Positions 1 to 8,345 of a stretch of DNA of 63,927 nucleotides are shown here, one piece after another. Position 1 is the stretch's first letter, and every line of letters begins with the position of its first letter. Under the pieces are notes generated by a model that did no database searches, was not told where the DNA came from, and saw only the letters and a list, made by a program, of their open reading frames with translations. Location of the stretch: assembly GCA_017477425.1 (NCBI GenBank), contig JAFUVT010000020.1, positions 1-63,927 of the forward strand. Reading direction: 5' to 3'. The position numbers and the translations under genes are program-made. The DNA comes from Bacteroidales bacterium. GTDB taxonomy: Bacteria; Bacteroidota; Bacteroidia; Bacteroidales; F082.

Positions 1-1609
1 ACAAAAGGCTTTCCCTTACGTTGGGATAAAGTGCATCAAACACTTTCATCAAGGCTTCCCAATGGTCATCACCTTCAAAAACGGCCTCGTCGAGGGCTGC
101 CAAATATGCTTTTTCTCCTTTATTGCCCAAATAGATGTCCAACTTTCGCATGATGAGCGCTTCCTTGTTAAGCGCGTCCGAGAGCGTTTGTGCATAGCTT
201 TTGCATGTGTCCTGGAGCACTTGGTATTTTTGGGATAAGTCCTGAAATGCTTTTATGTTGGTTTCGTTTGCCATCGACAAATCCATCATCTGTTTTTCGG
301 TGGTCTCTTGTTTTTGTTGCAGCTCTTTGTTTTGTTGCGTAAAATGAGACAAGTTGGCTTTCGCTATAGCCTCTTGCTTGCGGATTTTTGCCAGACGGAT
401 TTGCGAAATTGCCAATGCAGCCAATCCGATGATGGTGAATATGGCAAATAAAGTGATAATTTGTTGCCTTCGAAGGAGTTCTTTATTCATTGCATTCTGA
501 AGGCTTTCGTAGTCGAATTGCTGTTGAATTCTATAGATAGTCTGATTTTGCCGCATGACCATCAAGTCATACAATCCCTTTTCGTGCATCTCACGGTATT
601 GTAAGGCTAAAGAGTCGTCGTTTTGGACTGCTGCGTAACGGTAAAGCGCTTCGTATGCAGCAAGAACAGTCTCTTTTTTTACGTTGACCTTGGGTAGCGC
701 CAATTCTACAAATTGGTAGTATTTGGTGGCAGAATCCATCTCTTTCATGTCAAAATACACATTGCCTAAATTCAAGTTCAGCACAAACATGTCGTTTTCG
801 CCAAGATTTGGGTTGCCCGTCATTCGATGCAGGCAATCAACGGCTTGGTCATACTTGCCTTGGAGGCGGTATAGCACCGAATAGTTGTTGTGGATTTTAC
901 GAATGACTTTGTCGGAATGCCATTTTTCAGCCAGCATCATTCCACGTTGAAGGCAGGAATCGGCATTGTCAAATTGCCCCATCAGGATATAGGTTACGGC
1001 TTCGCTATTTTCGATAGATGCTCTTTCGATGTGATGGTTACCAATAAACCTTTTGGAATTGCGTATCATGTCTTGGGCTTCCTGCTTCATGTATTCATCA
1101 TACAGCATCTTCCCCATCCGATACTCCGACCGAGCCATGGTAAGGCTGTCGTCCGCCATCATGCCATATTGCTCCGCCTCCTTGAACGACCGCATAGCGG
1201 CTTCCTTTTCGTCGTAGTGTTGCTGCACGAAGCCGCTGTAGAGCGCGGCATGGGCGGCCTTGGCGTATTCTTTTTTCTTGGCATAGAAAGCGGCGGCGCG
1301 CTCCAGCTCGGGGCTGGTGCTGAGGGTGGGGCGGTCGTCGAAGAAGTCGTCGTCCATCACGGGCGAAATCTCCTGCCCACGGTCGCCGAAGAGGGCCTCG
1401 GCTTGCAGCAGGGCCATGTCCATGCGCTCGCTTTCTTTGAAGCTCGCTGGCATGCGCAACACGCTGTCAATCAGGCTGACGGTGCTGTCGGGCAGGGTGT
1501 CGGCCAGCTGCTCGGCACGGCGCACCATGCGGCGCGCCTCGCTGGTGGGCGTGTGGCAGGCACTAAGGCCTGTCAGCAGCAATAATACTATGATGTTCCA
1601 TTTCTTCAT
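1..1609 (-). CDS. TPR lipoprotein with internal membrane segment (3' end outside window)
   Basis: The reading frame starts at ATG 1609 and is still open at base 1, so about 536 residues are visible and the C-terminus is missing. The first residues (MKKWNIIVLLLLTGLSAC) form a lipoprotein signal peptide with lipobox LSAC. Helical, TPR-like repeats rich in A/Y/L follow to about residue 370. A single membrane segment lies near 380-400 (QQIITLFAIFTIIGLAAL), then a Lys/Gln-rich coiled coil. This layout (periplasmic TPRs, one membrane span, cytoplasmic coiled coil) is common in Bacteroidota sensor-like TPR proteins that may end in a DNA-binding domain; that part would lie outside the window, so no regulator role can be confirmed. 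The start lies 3 bases after the stop of the pseudouridine synthase gene, so the two are probably cotranscribed. Confidence 0.75.
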   Translation of the reverse strand, partial: MKKWNIIVLLLLTGLSACHTPTSEARRMVRRAEQLADTLPDSTVSLIDSVLRMPASFKESERMDMALLQAEALFGDRGQEISPVMDDDFFDDRPTLSTSPELERAAAFYAKKKEYAKAAHAALYSGFVQQHYDEKEAAMRSFKEAEQYGMMADDSLTMARSEYRMGKMLYDEYMKQEAQDMIRNSKRFIGNHHIERASIENSEAVTYILMGQFDNADSCLQRGMMLAEKWHSDKVIRKIHNNYSVLYRLQGKYDQAVDCLHRMTGNPNLGENDMFVLNLNLGNVYFDMKEMDSATKYYQFVELALPKVNVKKETVLAAYEALYRYAAVQNDDSLALQYREMHEKGLYDLMVMRQNQTIYRIQQQFDYESLQNAMNKELLRRQQIITLFAIFTIIGLAALAISQIRLAKIRKQEAIAKANLSHFTQQNKELQQKQETTEKQMMDLSMANETNIKAFQDLSQKYQVLQDTCKSYAQTLSDALNKEALIMRKLDIYLGNKGEKAYLAALDEAVFEGDDHWEALMKVFDALYPNVRESLL

Positions 1610-1612
1610 CGT

Positions 1613-2545
1613 TCATTCTCTATCCATTCCTGGGAACGGCCTTGCAAACACCTTCGGGAATGGCGTTTCAAATTCCATGTCTGTGACTTTGATGGGATGG
1701 TGGAAGCAAAGTCTGTAAGCGTGTAGGCACAAACGTCCCAACGAATTGTCGTAGGCTCCTGAAGCTGAGAGACCATATTTCGGGTCGCCCACCACGGGAT
1801 GCCCAATGTCGGCCATGTGGACGCGGATCTGGTTTTTGCGTCCGGTCTCCAACTGCAATTCAACTAAGGAGTATTTGGCATTGGAATACAAAGTCTCATA
1901 GTAGGTCTCGGCATATTTCCCTCCGTTGTCGGTCGGGCTGGAGTAGGTGATGAAGGCCTTGTTGTCCTTCAGCCACGACTTCACCATGCCTTCCTTTTTC
2001 TCCATGCAACCGCATACCACCGCCACGTAACGGCGGTCATAGACGGTATTCTTCCAATCCTCTTCAAACATCAGGGCCACCTCCTTGCTCTTGCCGAAGA
2101 GCATCAGGCCGCTGGTGTCGCGGTCGAGGCGATGGATGGTGTGGGCGCGACAGCGTTGCTTGGTATAGATAAAGTATTGATTCAAAATGCTTTGCGCCGT
2201 GTCTTTTTCCTTGGTGGGACTGTTAGTCAACAGGCCTTCCTTCTTGTCGATGACGAGAAGGTATTTGTCCTCATAAACGATATCCAACCACGGGCTGTGA
2301 AAGCGTTCTTTGGCCGTGGGTTTCCCGATTTCCACCACCATGCCAGCCTCAAGCGGGAAGTCGAATTGCGTGGTGCGTTTGCCGTCGACAGCGATGGTGT
2401 TGTTGGCCAGCATCCTTTTGGCCTTGTTGCGGCTGATGCCATCCAGTTTCTGCATGAGGAAATCCATCAGCTGTGTTGGTTCTACAACGTTGAATTTCAG
2501 TGGATTCTTTTGTGAATGGGGCGTTCTTTTTACGTCTTTTTTCAT
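1613..2545 (-). CDS. RluA-family 23S rRNA/tRNA pseudouridine synthase
   Basis: This 310-residue protein converts specific uridines in structured RNA to pseudouridine. An N-terminal S4 RNA-binding region (about residues 25-85, with the ISRNKAKRMLANNTIAVDG stretch) precedes the catalytic domain. The catalytic motif HRLDRDTSGLMLFGKS carries the conserved aspartate, and a downstream RKNQIRVHMADIGHPVVGDP block is also typical of RluA/RluC/RluD. The N-terminus is basic. Target sites cannot be assigned from sequence; RluC/RluD-like specificity is the usual guess. It lies 18 bases downstream of dnaB on the same strand, and no promoter is visible in that gap, so it is probably expressed from the dnaB promoter. 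Confidence 0.9.
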   Translation of the reverse strand: MKKDVKRTPHSQKNPLKFNVVEPTQLMDFLMQKLDGISRNKAKRMLANNTIAVDGKRTTQFDFPLEAGMVVEIGKPTAKERFHSPWLDIVYEDKYLLVIDKKEGLLTNSPTKEKDTAQSILNQYFIYTKQRCRAHTIHRLDRDTSGLMLFGKSKEVALMFEEDWKNTVYDRRYVAVVCGCMEKKEGMVKSWLKDNKAFITYSSPTDNGGKYAETYYETLYSNAKYSLVELQLETGRKNQIRVHMADIGHPVVGDPKYGLSASGAYDNSLGRLCLHAYRLCFHHPIKVTDMEFETPFPKVFARPFPGMDRE

Positions 2546-2563
2546 AGGAAAGGGTTTTGAAGT

Positions 2564-4120
2564 TTAGAACGGAACGGGTTCGTCTGAGGTGATGGAAGGA
2601 TAGGAGCTCATGCCTTCGTCGTCGTTCAGTTTCGAGCTGTAGACGCGCTGAGGATTGTCGAAACTGTTGTTGGGGCCAATGTTGGTGAACTCGTTGTTGT
2701 CAAAGCCTTGCTCAAACTCCTCAAAACGAGCGTATTGTCCGACAAATTTCAGCTCCACTTCGCCCAATTTACCGTTACGATGCTTGGCGATGTCAATAAT
2801 GGTATAGCCCTTGGGCTTGTCTTGCTCTTCTGCGCTATCTTTGTAATATTCAGGACGGTAGATGAACATCACCATGTCGGCATCCTGCTCAATGGCACCT
2901 GATTCTCGCAAGTCGGAAAGGATGGGTTTCTTGGAGCCGGGACGTTGCTCCACGCTACGGCTTAATTGGGAAAGCGCTAACACCGGGATTTCCAGCTCTT
3001 TGGCCAAACTCTTGAGCGAGCGTGAAATGGTGCTGATTTCCTGCTCACGGTTGAGGCCTTTGTCGCCTTTTGCCGTCATAAGTTGCAGGTAATCAATGAA
3101 AATCATTTGAATGTCGTGCTGCTGTTTCAGTCGACGGCATTTGGCGCGAAGCTCGAAAATGGAGAGTTGTGGTGTGTCGTCGATGAAGATGGGCGCGTCG
3201 GTCAGCGGCGTGACCTTGGTGTTGAGTTGTTGCCATTCGTACTCGGCTAAGTCACCCGAACGTAGCTTGTCGGCAGTGAGTGAGGTTTCAGTCGAAATAA
3301 GACGTGTAACAAGTTGAACTGACGACATTTCCAACGAGAAGAAGGCAATGGGCTTGTTGAACTGGACGGCGGCATTACGGGCCAAGTTGAGGGCGAAAGC
3401 GGTCTTACCCATGCTGGGACGTGCGGCCAAAATGATGAGGTCCGACTTCTGCCATCCTTGGGTGATGTTGTCGAGGGCCGTGTAGCCCGAGGGTACGCCG
3501 CGCAGCTTGTTGTCGGCGTTTTTGGCGGTCTGGATTTCCTTGATGGCCTTGCTGACCAAGTCTTGCATCGAGTCGTAGCTGCGGCGCAGGTTGTTCTCGC
3601 TAATTTGGAAGAGGTTGTTCTCGGCCTTGTCGAGCAGGTCAAAGACGTCGGAGGTGTCCTCAAAAGCCTCGTGAATCATGTCTGACGAAATCAGAATCAG
3701 CTGACGCTGAATGTGTTTCTGCATGATGATGCGCGCGTGGTATTCGATGTTGGCCGCCGAAACGACGCGGTTGGTGAGTTTGGAGATATAATAGGCTCCG
3801 CCCACCAGCTCCAATTCTCCACGCATCTTCAATTCGTTGGTAACCGTCAATATATCAATGGGTTCCGATTTCCCGAAGAGGTCTTTGATGGCTGCAAAGA
3901 TCTTCTGGTGTTTGTCCAGATAAAAAGCCTCGGGCGTGAGGATGTCGATGACTTCGTTGACGGCTTCCTTCTCCAGCATCAAGGCACCGAGCACGACTTC
4001 TTCAAGGTCGGTGGCCTGGGGCGGGATACGGCCTTGATTGGCAAAGATTTGCTCGGGCGTGGCCAAATTGCGTTTGGCTTGGTCGCCAAACGGACGGCGT
4101 ATAGTGGTTTCGTTGGGCAT
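2564..4120 (-). CDS. dnaB: Replicative DNA helicase DnaB
   Basis: This is the hexameric helicase that unwinds DNA ahead of the replication fork. The 518-residue protein has the DnaB N-terminal domain (about residues 30-135, beginning PPQATDLEEVVLGALMLE), a linker, and a RecA-like ATPase domain. The Walker A motif ARPSMGKTAFALN and the Walker B segment MIFIDYLQLM are intact, as are the later LSQLSRSVEQRPGSKKP and SDLRESGAIEQDADMVMF motifs. A Ser/Asn/Asp-rich tail of about 45 residues follows the helicase core, as often seen in Bacteroidota. No intein interrupts the ATPase motifs. A TAATTTTGC element lies 20 bases upstream of the start. It heads a likely three-gene unit with the pseudouridine synthase and the TPR lipoprotein. 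Confidence 0.97.
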   Translation of the reverse strand: MPNETTIRRPFGDQAKRNLATPEQIFANQGRIPPQATDLEEVVLGALMLEKEAVNEVIDILTPEAFYLDKHQKIFAAIKDLFGKSEPIDILTVTNELKMRGELELVGGAYYISKLTNRVVSAANIEYHARIIMQKHIQRQLILISSDMIHEAFEDTSDVFDLLDKAENNLFQISENNLRRSYDSMQDLVSKAIKEIQTAKNADNKLRGVPSGYTALDNITQGWQKSDLIILAARPSMGKTAFALNLARNAAVQFNKPIAFFSLEMSSVQLVTRLISTETSLTADKLRSGDLAEYEWQQLNTKVTPLTDAPIFIDDTPQLSIFELRAKCRRLKQQHDIQMIFIDYLQLMTAKGDKGLNREQEISTISRSLKSLAKELEIPVLALSQLSRSVEQRPGSKKPILSDLRESGAIEQDADMVMFIYRPEYYKDSAEEQDKPKGYTIIDIAKHRNGKLGEVELKFVGQYARFEEFEQGFDNNEFTNIGPNNSFDNPQRVYSSKLNDDEGMSSYPSITSDEPVPF

Positions 4121-4139
4121 GTTTTTTCGTTTTAGGATG

Positions 4140-4148
4140 GCAAAATTA
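4140..4148 (-). promoter_or_regulatory. Bacteroidota -7 element before dnaB
   Basis: TAATTTTGC read on the minus strand matches TAnnTTTG and ends 20 bases before the dnaB ATG. No clear -33 TTTG is seen at the usual 19-21 base spacing. Confidence 0.5.
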
Positions 4149-4194
4149 CGGATAATTTTGCGACCCTTTTGGACGAATCCAATGAAGTTATCAA

Positions 4195-5664
4195 CTACTT
4201 GAATAGATGTTGATAAGTTTTTGCAACCATTTCGTTTTCAGCGATTAAGTCTTCTCGTGCCTGTTGATAACCCAATAGGTCGTTGCTGGTGGCTTCGAGG
4301 ATGATTCGGCTGTGTTCGAACAACTTGCAATCCTCAAAAAGGGCTTCTGAAAGGTTCTGTAAGGTGAATCCTCGCTTGATTATTGGGTGGTAGAATGCGG
4401 CCTGTTGAAGCACATCGAAAAGGTTGAAAACCTTGTATCCGATGGTCTGGTTTCGGATGATTTCGTGACGCAACAGCGTGGTGCTCAGGTTTTGCGGCGT
4501 GAAACATACAATCTGCTTATAATGAGAGAGTTTCTCAATCAATAGCGTTATGGCTTCTTTCCATCGGCTGTGGTCGTCGAAGCAATCCCAAACGAAACAT
4601 TTTGACGCATCAGCAGCCATGTCATCCCAACGCTGGTTTGTGCGTTGGCGGGGATCTATGGCTGCGTCACATTCATGTTCTCCTTGCAGTGCAAAAGCCA
4701 AGATCATCTCCTCGTAAGGCTTGGTCCCATCGATTTCGGGCACGGCGGGACGATGGAGCAACAAGTTCAGATAGGCCACCGATTTGGGCTTGGGTTGGGG
4801 CGACAAGGCGTAAAGCGTCTTGTAATCAATATAATACGAGTTGGTCTCCAAGGCTTCTATTTGGTGCGCTTCCAACGAGTCGGGAGCCACTTTTTGCAGC
4901 ATCTTGGCGTTGGTGTTCACGCCGTTGAAGTAGTTTTGGAACAGCGTCTCGTCGTCAATGGCGTTGGTGAACAGGAAACTGTCTTTGGGGATGTGTTTCC
5001 AGCAATGTCCTTGAAAATCACAAGGGTAGGGGTTGTGGCATTGTGTCCCGATGTCGACCAATGGCGAATGCGGTAGGGCGACCACGGCTTTCAAACGCTC
5101 CACGTTTTGTGCGACAAAAGCCTCACGTTCAATGACATAATCCATCACCGACTCCAATTTAAAAAGTTGCTTTACGTCGATGGGGCCGTTTTTCACGTAA
5201 TCGGCGTTGAGGTACATCAGCCGGAAGTCGCTGAGGGGCACTTGGCAGCCGTGCAGCACGTAATACTGGAGGGCGGCATCATTATAATAGGTGTCGCTGA
5301 GGCGTAACGAACTCTTCACTTCCACGGCCAGCCATTTATCGCCGTCACGCACCAGCATGTCCAGCATGATGAGGGTGTCATTATGCTGAAAAACAGCCTC
5401 ATACATCACGTTGACCTCGGGGTTGTTGAGGTTGTCCATCGTCTCATTCACCTTCTTGGGGAACTGCGAGGGCGAGCTGGGCGACATGTCGATGCCGCCT
5501 GGGAAGTAGTCGTGGGCCAACACCCCCACATCGGTGCCACGTTGGAATTTGGCGCGTTGCTCGATGCTAAGCTTGTCGCGCAGATAGGGATGCTTTTTCT
5601 GCATGTACAAGGCCTTCTCGCACTGCAAGCCCTTGATATAGGTCGATTTGGAGAGAATGTGCAT
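4195..5664 (-). CDS. DUF2779 protein: RecB/Cas4-like Fe-S nuclease domain plus degenerate exonuclease-like domain
   Basis: The 489-residue protein starts at ATG 5664, one base after the stop of the upstream exonuclease gene; a longer frame to 5736 would run back into that gene. The N-terminal half resembles Cas4/RecB-family PD-(D/E)XK nucleases. Candidate active-site residues are D102, E115 and K117 (LAVEVKSS) and Q133 (LQYYV). Four cysteines, C15 and C209/C214/C221 (CHNPYPCDFQGHC), match the split Fe-S cluster arrangement of that family. The C-terminal half matches DUF2779, which in other members starts with an RNase H-like exonuclease motif of the LDFET type; here the matching spot (residues about 297-303) reads AYLNLLL, with no acidic pair, although the following PAVPEIDGTKPYEEM is typical. 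I infer a live nuclease domain and an inactive exonuclease domain. The role is unknown; DNA repair or defence is plausible. Confidence 0.8.
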   Translation of the reverse strand: MHILSKSTYIKGLQCEKALYMQKKHPYLRDKLSIEQRAKFQRGTDVGVLAHDYFPGGIDMSPSSPSQFPKKVNETMDNLNNPEVNVMYEAVFQHNDTLIMLDMLVRDGDKWLAVEVKSSLRLSDTYYNDAALQYYVLHGCQVPLSDFRLMYLNADYVKNGPIDVKQLFKLESVMDYVIEREAFVAQNVERLKAVVALPHSPLVDIGTQCHNPYPCDFQGHCWKHIPKDSFLFTNAIDDETLFQNYFNGVNTNAKMLQKVAPDSLEAHQIEALETNSYYIDYKTLYALSPQPKPKSVAYLNLLLHRPAVPEIDGTKPYEEMILAFALQGEHECDAAIDPRQRTNQRWDDMAADASKCFVWDCFDDHSRWKEAITLLIEKLSHYKQIVCFTPQNLSTTLLRHEIIRNQTIGYKVFNLFDVLQQAAFYHPIIKRGFTLQNLSEALFEDCKLFEHSRIILEATSNDLLGYQQAREDLIAENEMVAKTYQHLFK

Positions 5665-5665
5665 G

Positions 5666-6376
5666 TCAGTTGGTGTAGTCCACTTGGTCTTCGCTGATGA
5701 GTGGCATGTAATTGTAGCGGCGCATGAGTTGTGCAATGGCCAGCACGTCTTTTTGGCAGTAGGTCTTGATGCGTTCGAGGTCGTTCTCTTGCCAGTACAC
5801 GCGGCCTACCTCGCTGCCGTTGATGTCGTCTTTCGGCGTTGGGATGTCGAGGATGGCGCAAAGCAAATCCAAAGAGGTGTAGCTCTTGTAGTCGCCGAAT
5901 TTCCAAAACTCCATCGTGTCGATGAAATTGGTTTCCCAGGGTTTCTTTCCCGCAACTTGCAGAATGCGTGGGATTTTGATGCCGTTGACGAGCATGCGTC
6001 GGGCGATGTAGGGGAAGTCGAACTCCTTGCCGTTGTGGGCGCAGAGTTGGGCTTCGGGATAGTCGTAATAGCGGTTGAGCATGTTGGCGAAATCGCTGAG
6101 CAAGGCTTTCTCATCGTGGCCGTAGAACGACTTGAGGCGGAAGCGCTTGTCGTTGAAGAAGCCCACCGAGATGCAGATGATCTTGCCGAATTCGGCGTAG
6201 ATGCCTGCTCGTTCGTAGAGCGACTCAGGTGTGGCTTCCTCGTCGCCCTTGCCGATTTGCTCGGCTTTGTGTGACCAGAGTTTTTGCATCCTTTCACTCA
6301 GCTGGTCGAAGGATTTTTCCTGCGAGACGGTCTCAATGTCGAGAAACAGGATTTTGGAGAAGTCGGGATAGGTCAT
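5666..6376 (-). CDS. DEDD-type 3'-5' exonuclease (PolB-exonuclease-like)
   Basis: This 236-residue protein has the three motifs of DEDD exonucleases: FLDIET (D13, E15) near the N-terminus, AHNGKEFDFPYIARR in the middle, and YCQKDVLAIAQL near the C-terminus. The Y-x3-D spacing of the third motif indicates the DEDDy class. The family matches the stand-alone predicted 3'-5' exonucleases related to the proofreading domain of family B DNA polymerases, common in Bacteroidota. Its stop lies one base before the start of the DUF2779 gene, so the two are translationally close and probably act together. Substrate (DNA or RNA) cannot be decided from sequence. Confidence 0.85.
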   Translation of the reverse strand: MTYPDFSKILFLDIETVSQEKSFDQLSERMQKLWSHKAEQIGKGDEEATPESLYERAGIYAEFGKIICISVGFFNDKRFRLKSFYGHDEKALLSDFANMLNRYYDYPEAQLCAHNGKEFDFPYIARRMLVNGIKIPRILQVAGKKPWETNFIDTMEFWKFGDYKSYTSLDLLCAILDIPTPKDDINGSEVGRVYWQENDLERIKTYCQKDVLAIAQLMRRYNYMPLISEDQVDYTN

Positions 6377-6396
6377 ATTTTTATTGTTTATTTGTT

Positions 6397-6420
6397 GTAG
6401 GGACGCATTGAATGCGTCCG
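6397..6420. repeat. Short intergenic palindrome (GGACGCATT-G-AATGCGTCC)
   Basis: Two perfect 9-base arms (6401-6409 and 6411-6419) surround a single base in the 50-base gap between acylphosphatase and the exonuclease gene. The flanking gtag...ccgc context recalls dispersed GTAGGGACGCA-type palindromes seen in Bacteroidota genomes. It has no T-tract, so it is not a clear terminator. Confidence 0.5.
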
Positions 6421-6426
6421 CTAAAA

Positions 6427-6705
6427 TTATCGTAATTCCTGAAAATCATTATATTTGTTGGTTGGCTCAACGGCCTCAACCTTCATGTCCGTAATGTACG
6501 AATATGGTGTGCCCTCACCGCAAAGCAGGGTGAAGCGTTCCAGATTCTTTTCCTCGCCTTCTGCCACGATGTGGACGCAGTCGTCGGAATAGTCGTTTTC
6601 CACGAAGCCGTTCACCTCGCATTGTAGGCCATAGCGATGCACGTAACGTCGGAACCCGACATTGAACACGCGACCGTAAATCCTTATGTCATAGGCTTTT
6701 GTCAT
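6427..6705 (-). CDS. Acylphosphatase
   Basis: This 92-residue protein matches the small acylphosphatase fold, which hydrolyses acyl phosphates such as carbamoyl phosphate. The phosphate-binding segment IYGRVFNVGFRRYV supplies the catalytic arginine (VGFR), and the later VNGFVEND segment supplies the catalytic asparagine position. Length is normal for the family. The start ATG overlaps the stop of the DUF493 gene by 4 bases, indicating translational coupling. The physiological substrate is not known for this family in bacteria. Confidence 0.85.
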   Translation of the reverse strand: MTKAYDIRIYGRVFNVGFRRYVHRYGLQCEVNGFVENDYSDDCVHIVAEGEEKNLERFTLLCGEGTPYSYITDMKVEAVEPTNKYNDFQELR

Positions 6706-6968
6706 AATGCAAACTTGATTTCTGGTACGCTCTTTAGTCCATCGTAAACGGCGTTCATTTGCTCTTGGCTATCCAGGTCGATGTTGTAGGTGTAGGTGAT
6801 GTAAGTCCCTTTGGCACTGGCTCTTGCGCTGACAAAGCTGTGCACGGTCTGGCATTCGGTAAACACACGGCTGATGTTGGCTTTGCTCTCCTCAATGGGA
6901 ACGGAGGCGGCCACAATGACCTTGATGTCGAAATTCTGTGGGAAGATGAGTTTTTCTTGGTCGGACAT
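6702..6968 (-). CDS. DUF493 (YbeD-like) small protein
   Basis: This 88-residue protein matches the DUF493/YbeD family of small ACT-like alpha/beta proteins. The pattern FPQNFDIKVIVAA...SARASAKGTYITYTYNIDLDSQEQMNAVYDGLKS has the expected strand-helix order, with the last helix followed by a short strand (EIKFAL). YbeD-like proteins have a proposed allosteric or regulatory role, often near lipoate genes in Proteobacteria; no such neighbour exists here. It is the first gene of a two-gene unit with acylphosphatase and follows a TATCTTTGC promoter element 21 bases upstream. Confidence 0.8.
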   Translation of the reverse strand: MSDQEKLIFPQNFDIKVIVAASVPIEESKANISRVFTECQTVHSFVSARASAKGTYITYTYNIDLDSQEQMNAVYDGLKSVPEIKFAL

Positions 6969-6989
6969 TTCTTGTGAAATTTATGCGAT

Positions 6990-6998
6990 GCAAAGATA
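6990..6998 (-). promoter_or_regulatory. -7 element before the DUF493 gene
   Basis: TATCTTTGC on the minus strand, 21 bases before the ATG, matches TAnnTTTG. Confidence 0.5.
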
Positions 6999-7071
6999 GT
7001 AATTTTGGGATAGAAAAACGATTTCAGCGGAATGAAACCGCAAATGTTGGCTCTGTCAACAATATTTCTCG

Positions 7072-7080
7072 TAATTTTGC
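7072..7080 (+). promoter_or_regulatory. -7 element before the DUF368 gene
   Basis: TAATTTTGC lies 23 bases before ATG 7104. Because transcription would begin near 7084, it argues against an in-frame start at 7032. Confidence 0.5.
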
Positions 7081-7103
7081 GCTATGTAAGTAAACTGTGG
7101 CGT

Positions 7104-8042
7104 ATGCTGAACTTGTGGCTATCGATAAAAGTGTTCATTAAGGGCATGATTATGGGGGCGGTCAACGTGTTTCCCATTTCAAGCGGAACGATTTCGCTCG
7201 TTTTGGGCGTGTTTGAACGCTTTGTAAATTCGATTAAATCATTGAACCACAAGAATTTCAAACTTCTTCGAAAAGGTGAGGTGACGGAATTTGCACAACG
7301 TACCGATATCAAGTTTTTGGGCATAGTTTTGTTGGGGCTGATAGTGGGAATGGTGCTTACCGCCATTTTCCTGAAGCAGACGTTGCAATCGTATGAGGTG
7401 TACACGTGGTCATTTTTCATCGGCTTGATTTTGGCCTCGGTGGTGTATGTGATGAAGCGTGTCGAGAAAAGAAATCTCAAGAACGGCCTGTTGGTTTTGG
7501 CAGGGTTCGTCATCTCGTTTGTGCTGTCCATCAAGTCGAATCCTTATTCCAACGACAATTTCTTCTACCTGTTTCTTTGTGGCATCATCGGCGCAACGGG
7601 AATGGTGGTGCCTGGCGTCTCCGGCTCGCATCTCATGCTGCTAATGGGCAATTACGAACTGATTGTCACTGAGGCAATTCCCGCGTTGACCAAGGCCTCA
7701 ACGTTCCTCCACGGAGCAAAGATATTACTGCCTTTCGTTTTAGGCGCCATAGTGAGTATCGTCTCATTTTCCTATCTGCTCTCGTGGCTTATGCGTGATT
7801 ACCGCGATGCGACGCTGTCCGTTCTTGCGGGATTCATGTTGGGCAGCCTGCCCGTTGTCTATCCTTGGAAGGAGCCCACGCCCGACATGCTGGATTATGT
7901 GTTTCATCTCCCTTCGTGGAACGCCGAGTTGCTGATGGCGGTCGTGATGGCGGTTTTAGGTGCGGTGGCGGTTTATGTTTTGGAAGTACTAGCGCGCCAT
8001 AGCGAGAGGAAAATGACTGAAAGACAATTAAAAACAAAATGA
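7104..8042 (+). CDS. DUF368 membrane protein, likely undecaprenyl-phosphate translocase (PopT-type)
   Basis: The protein has 312 residues from ATG 7104; an in-frame ATG at 7032 lies upstream of the promoter element and is unlikely. It has about eight hydrophobic segments and the DUF368 hallmarks: an early FIKGMIMGAVNVFPISSGTISLVLG stretch and a second repeat, CGIIGATGMVVPGVSGSHLMLLMG, suggesting an inverted-repeat transporter. DUF368 proteins have been reported to recycle undecaprenyl phosphate across the inner membrane for cell-wall and surface-polymer synthesis. I infer the same role here from family membership only. The next gene starts one base after its stop. Confidence 0.8.
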   Translation: MLNLWLSIKVFIKGMIMGAVNVFPISSGTISLVLGVFERFVNSIKSLNHKNFKLLRKGEVTEFAQRTDIKFLGIVLLGLIVGMVLTAIFLKQTLQSYEVYTWSFFIGLILASVVYVMKRVEKRNLKNGLLVLAGFVISFVLSIKSNPYSNDNFFYLFLCGIIGATGMVVPGVSGSHLMLLMGNYELIVTEAIPALTKASTFLHGAKILLPFVLGAIVSIVSFSYLLSWLMRDYRDATLSVLAGFMLGSLPVVYPWKEPTPDMLDYVFHLPSWNAELLMAVVMAVLGAVAVYVLEVLARHSERKMTERQLKTK

Positions 8043-8043
8043 T

Positions 8044-8286
8044 ATGGCAAGAAAACTGAACAGAATCGAATTCACCCTTCGCGAAGGCGAGGACTTCATC
8101 CCGCTCATCTCTTTATTGAAAGCCTGCGATGTGGTGTATTCCGGCAGCGAGGCCCAAGAGGTCGTCACGGCAGGCATGGTGCTTCGCAATGGCAAGGTGG
8201 AGACCCGTAAGCGAGCGAAAATCACCGCTGGAGAGGTGATTGTGTTTGAGAATTATGAGATTTTGGTGGATTACGCTGGCGAATGA
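8044..8286 (+). CDS. S4-domain RNA-binding protein
   Basis: This 80-residue protein is essentially one S4 domain, the small RNA-binding fold of ribosomal protein S4 and pseudouridine synthases. The LISLLKACDVVYSGSEAQEVVTAGMVLRNGKVETRKRAKITAGEV region has the expected helix-turn-helix and beta pattern, and resembles E. coli YbcJ in size. It starts one base after the DUF368 stop and is probably cotranscribed with it. The role is unknown; ribosome or RNA quality control is likely for such stand-alone S4 proteins. A strong hairpin terminator follows 5 bases later. Confidence 0.75.
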   Translation: MARKLNRIEFTLREGEDFIPLISLLKACDVVYSGSEAQEVVTAGMVLRNGKVETRKRAKITAGEVIVFENYEILVDYAGE

Positions 8287-8290
8287 ACAA

Positions 8291-8326
8291 TGAAAAAATC
8301 GCAACCCGAAGGCTGCGATTTTTTCA
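8291..8326. terminator. Bidirectional terminator between the S4 gene and gcvP
   Basis: A perfect 13-base stem (8291-8303 with 8314-8326) and a 10-base loop sits between convergent genes. A-rich and T-rich outer stem ends give a U-tract in both directions. Confidence 0.85.
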
Positions 8327-8345
8327 TTCTGCGTGAAACAATTCC

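Noticed and set aside
4195..6376. CRISPR Cas4 locus
   Set aside because: The Cas4-like Fe-S nuclease has no Cas1/Cas2 neighbours or repeat array and carries a DUF2779 C-terminal half.
7032..7103. N-terminal extension of the DUF368 protein
   Set aside because: The -7 element at 7072-7080 lies within it, and the family alignment begins near ATG 7104.
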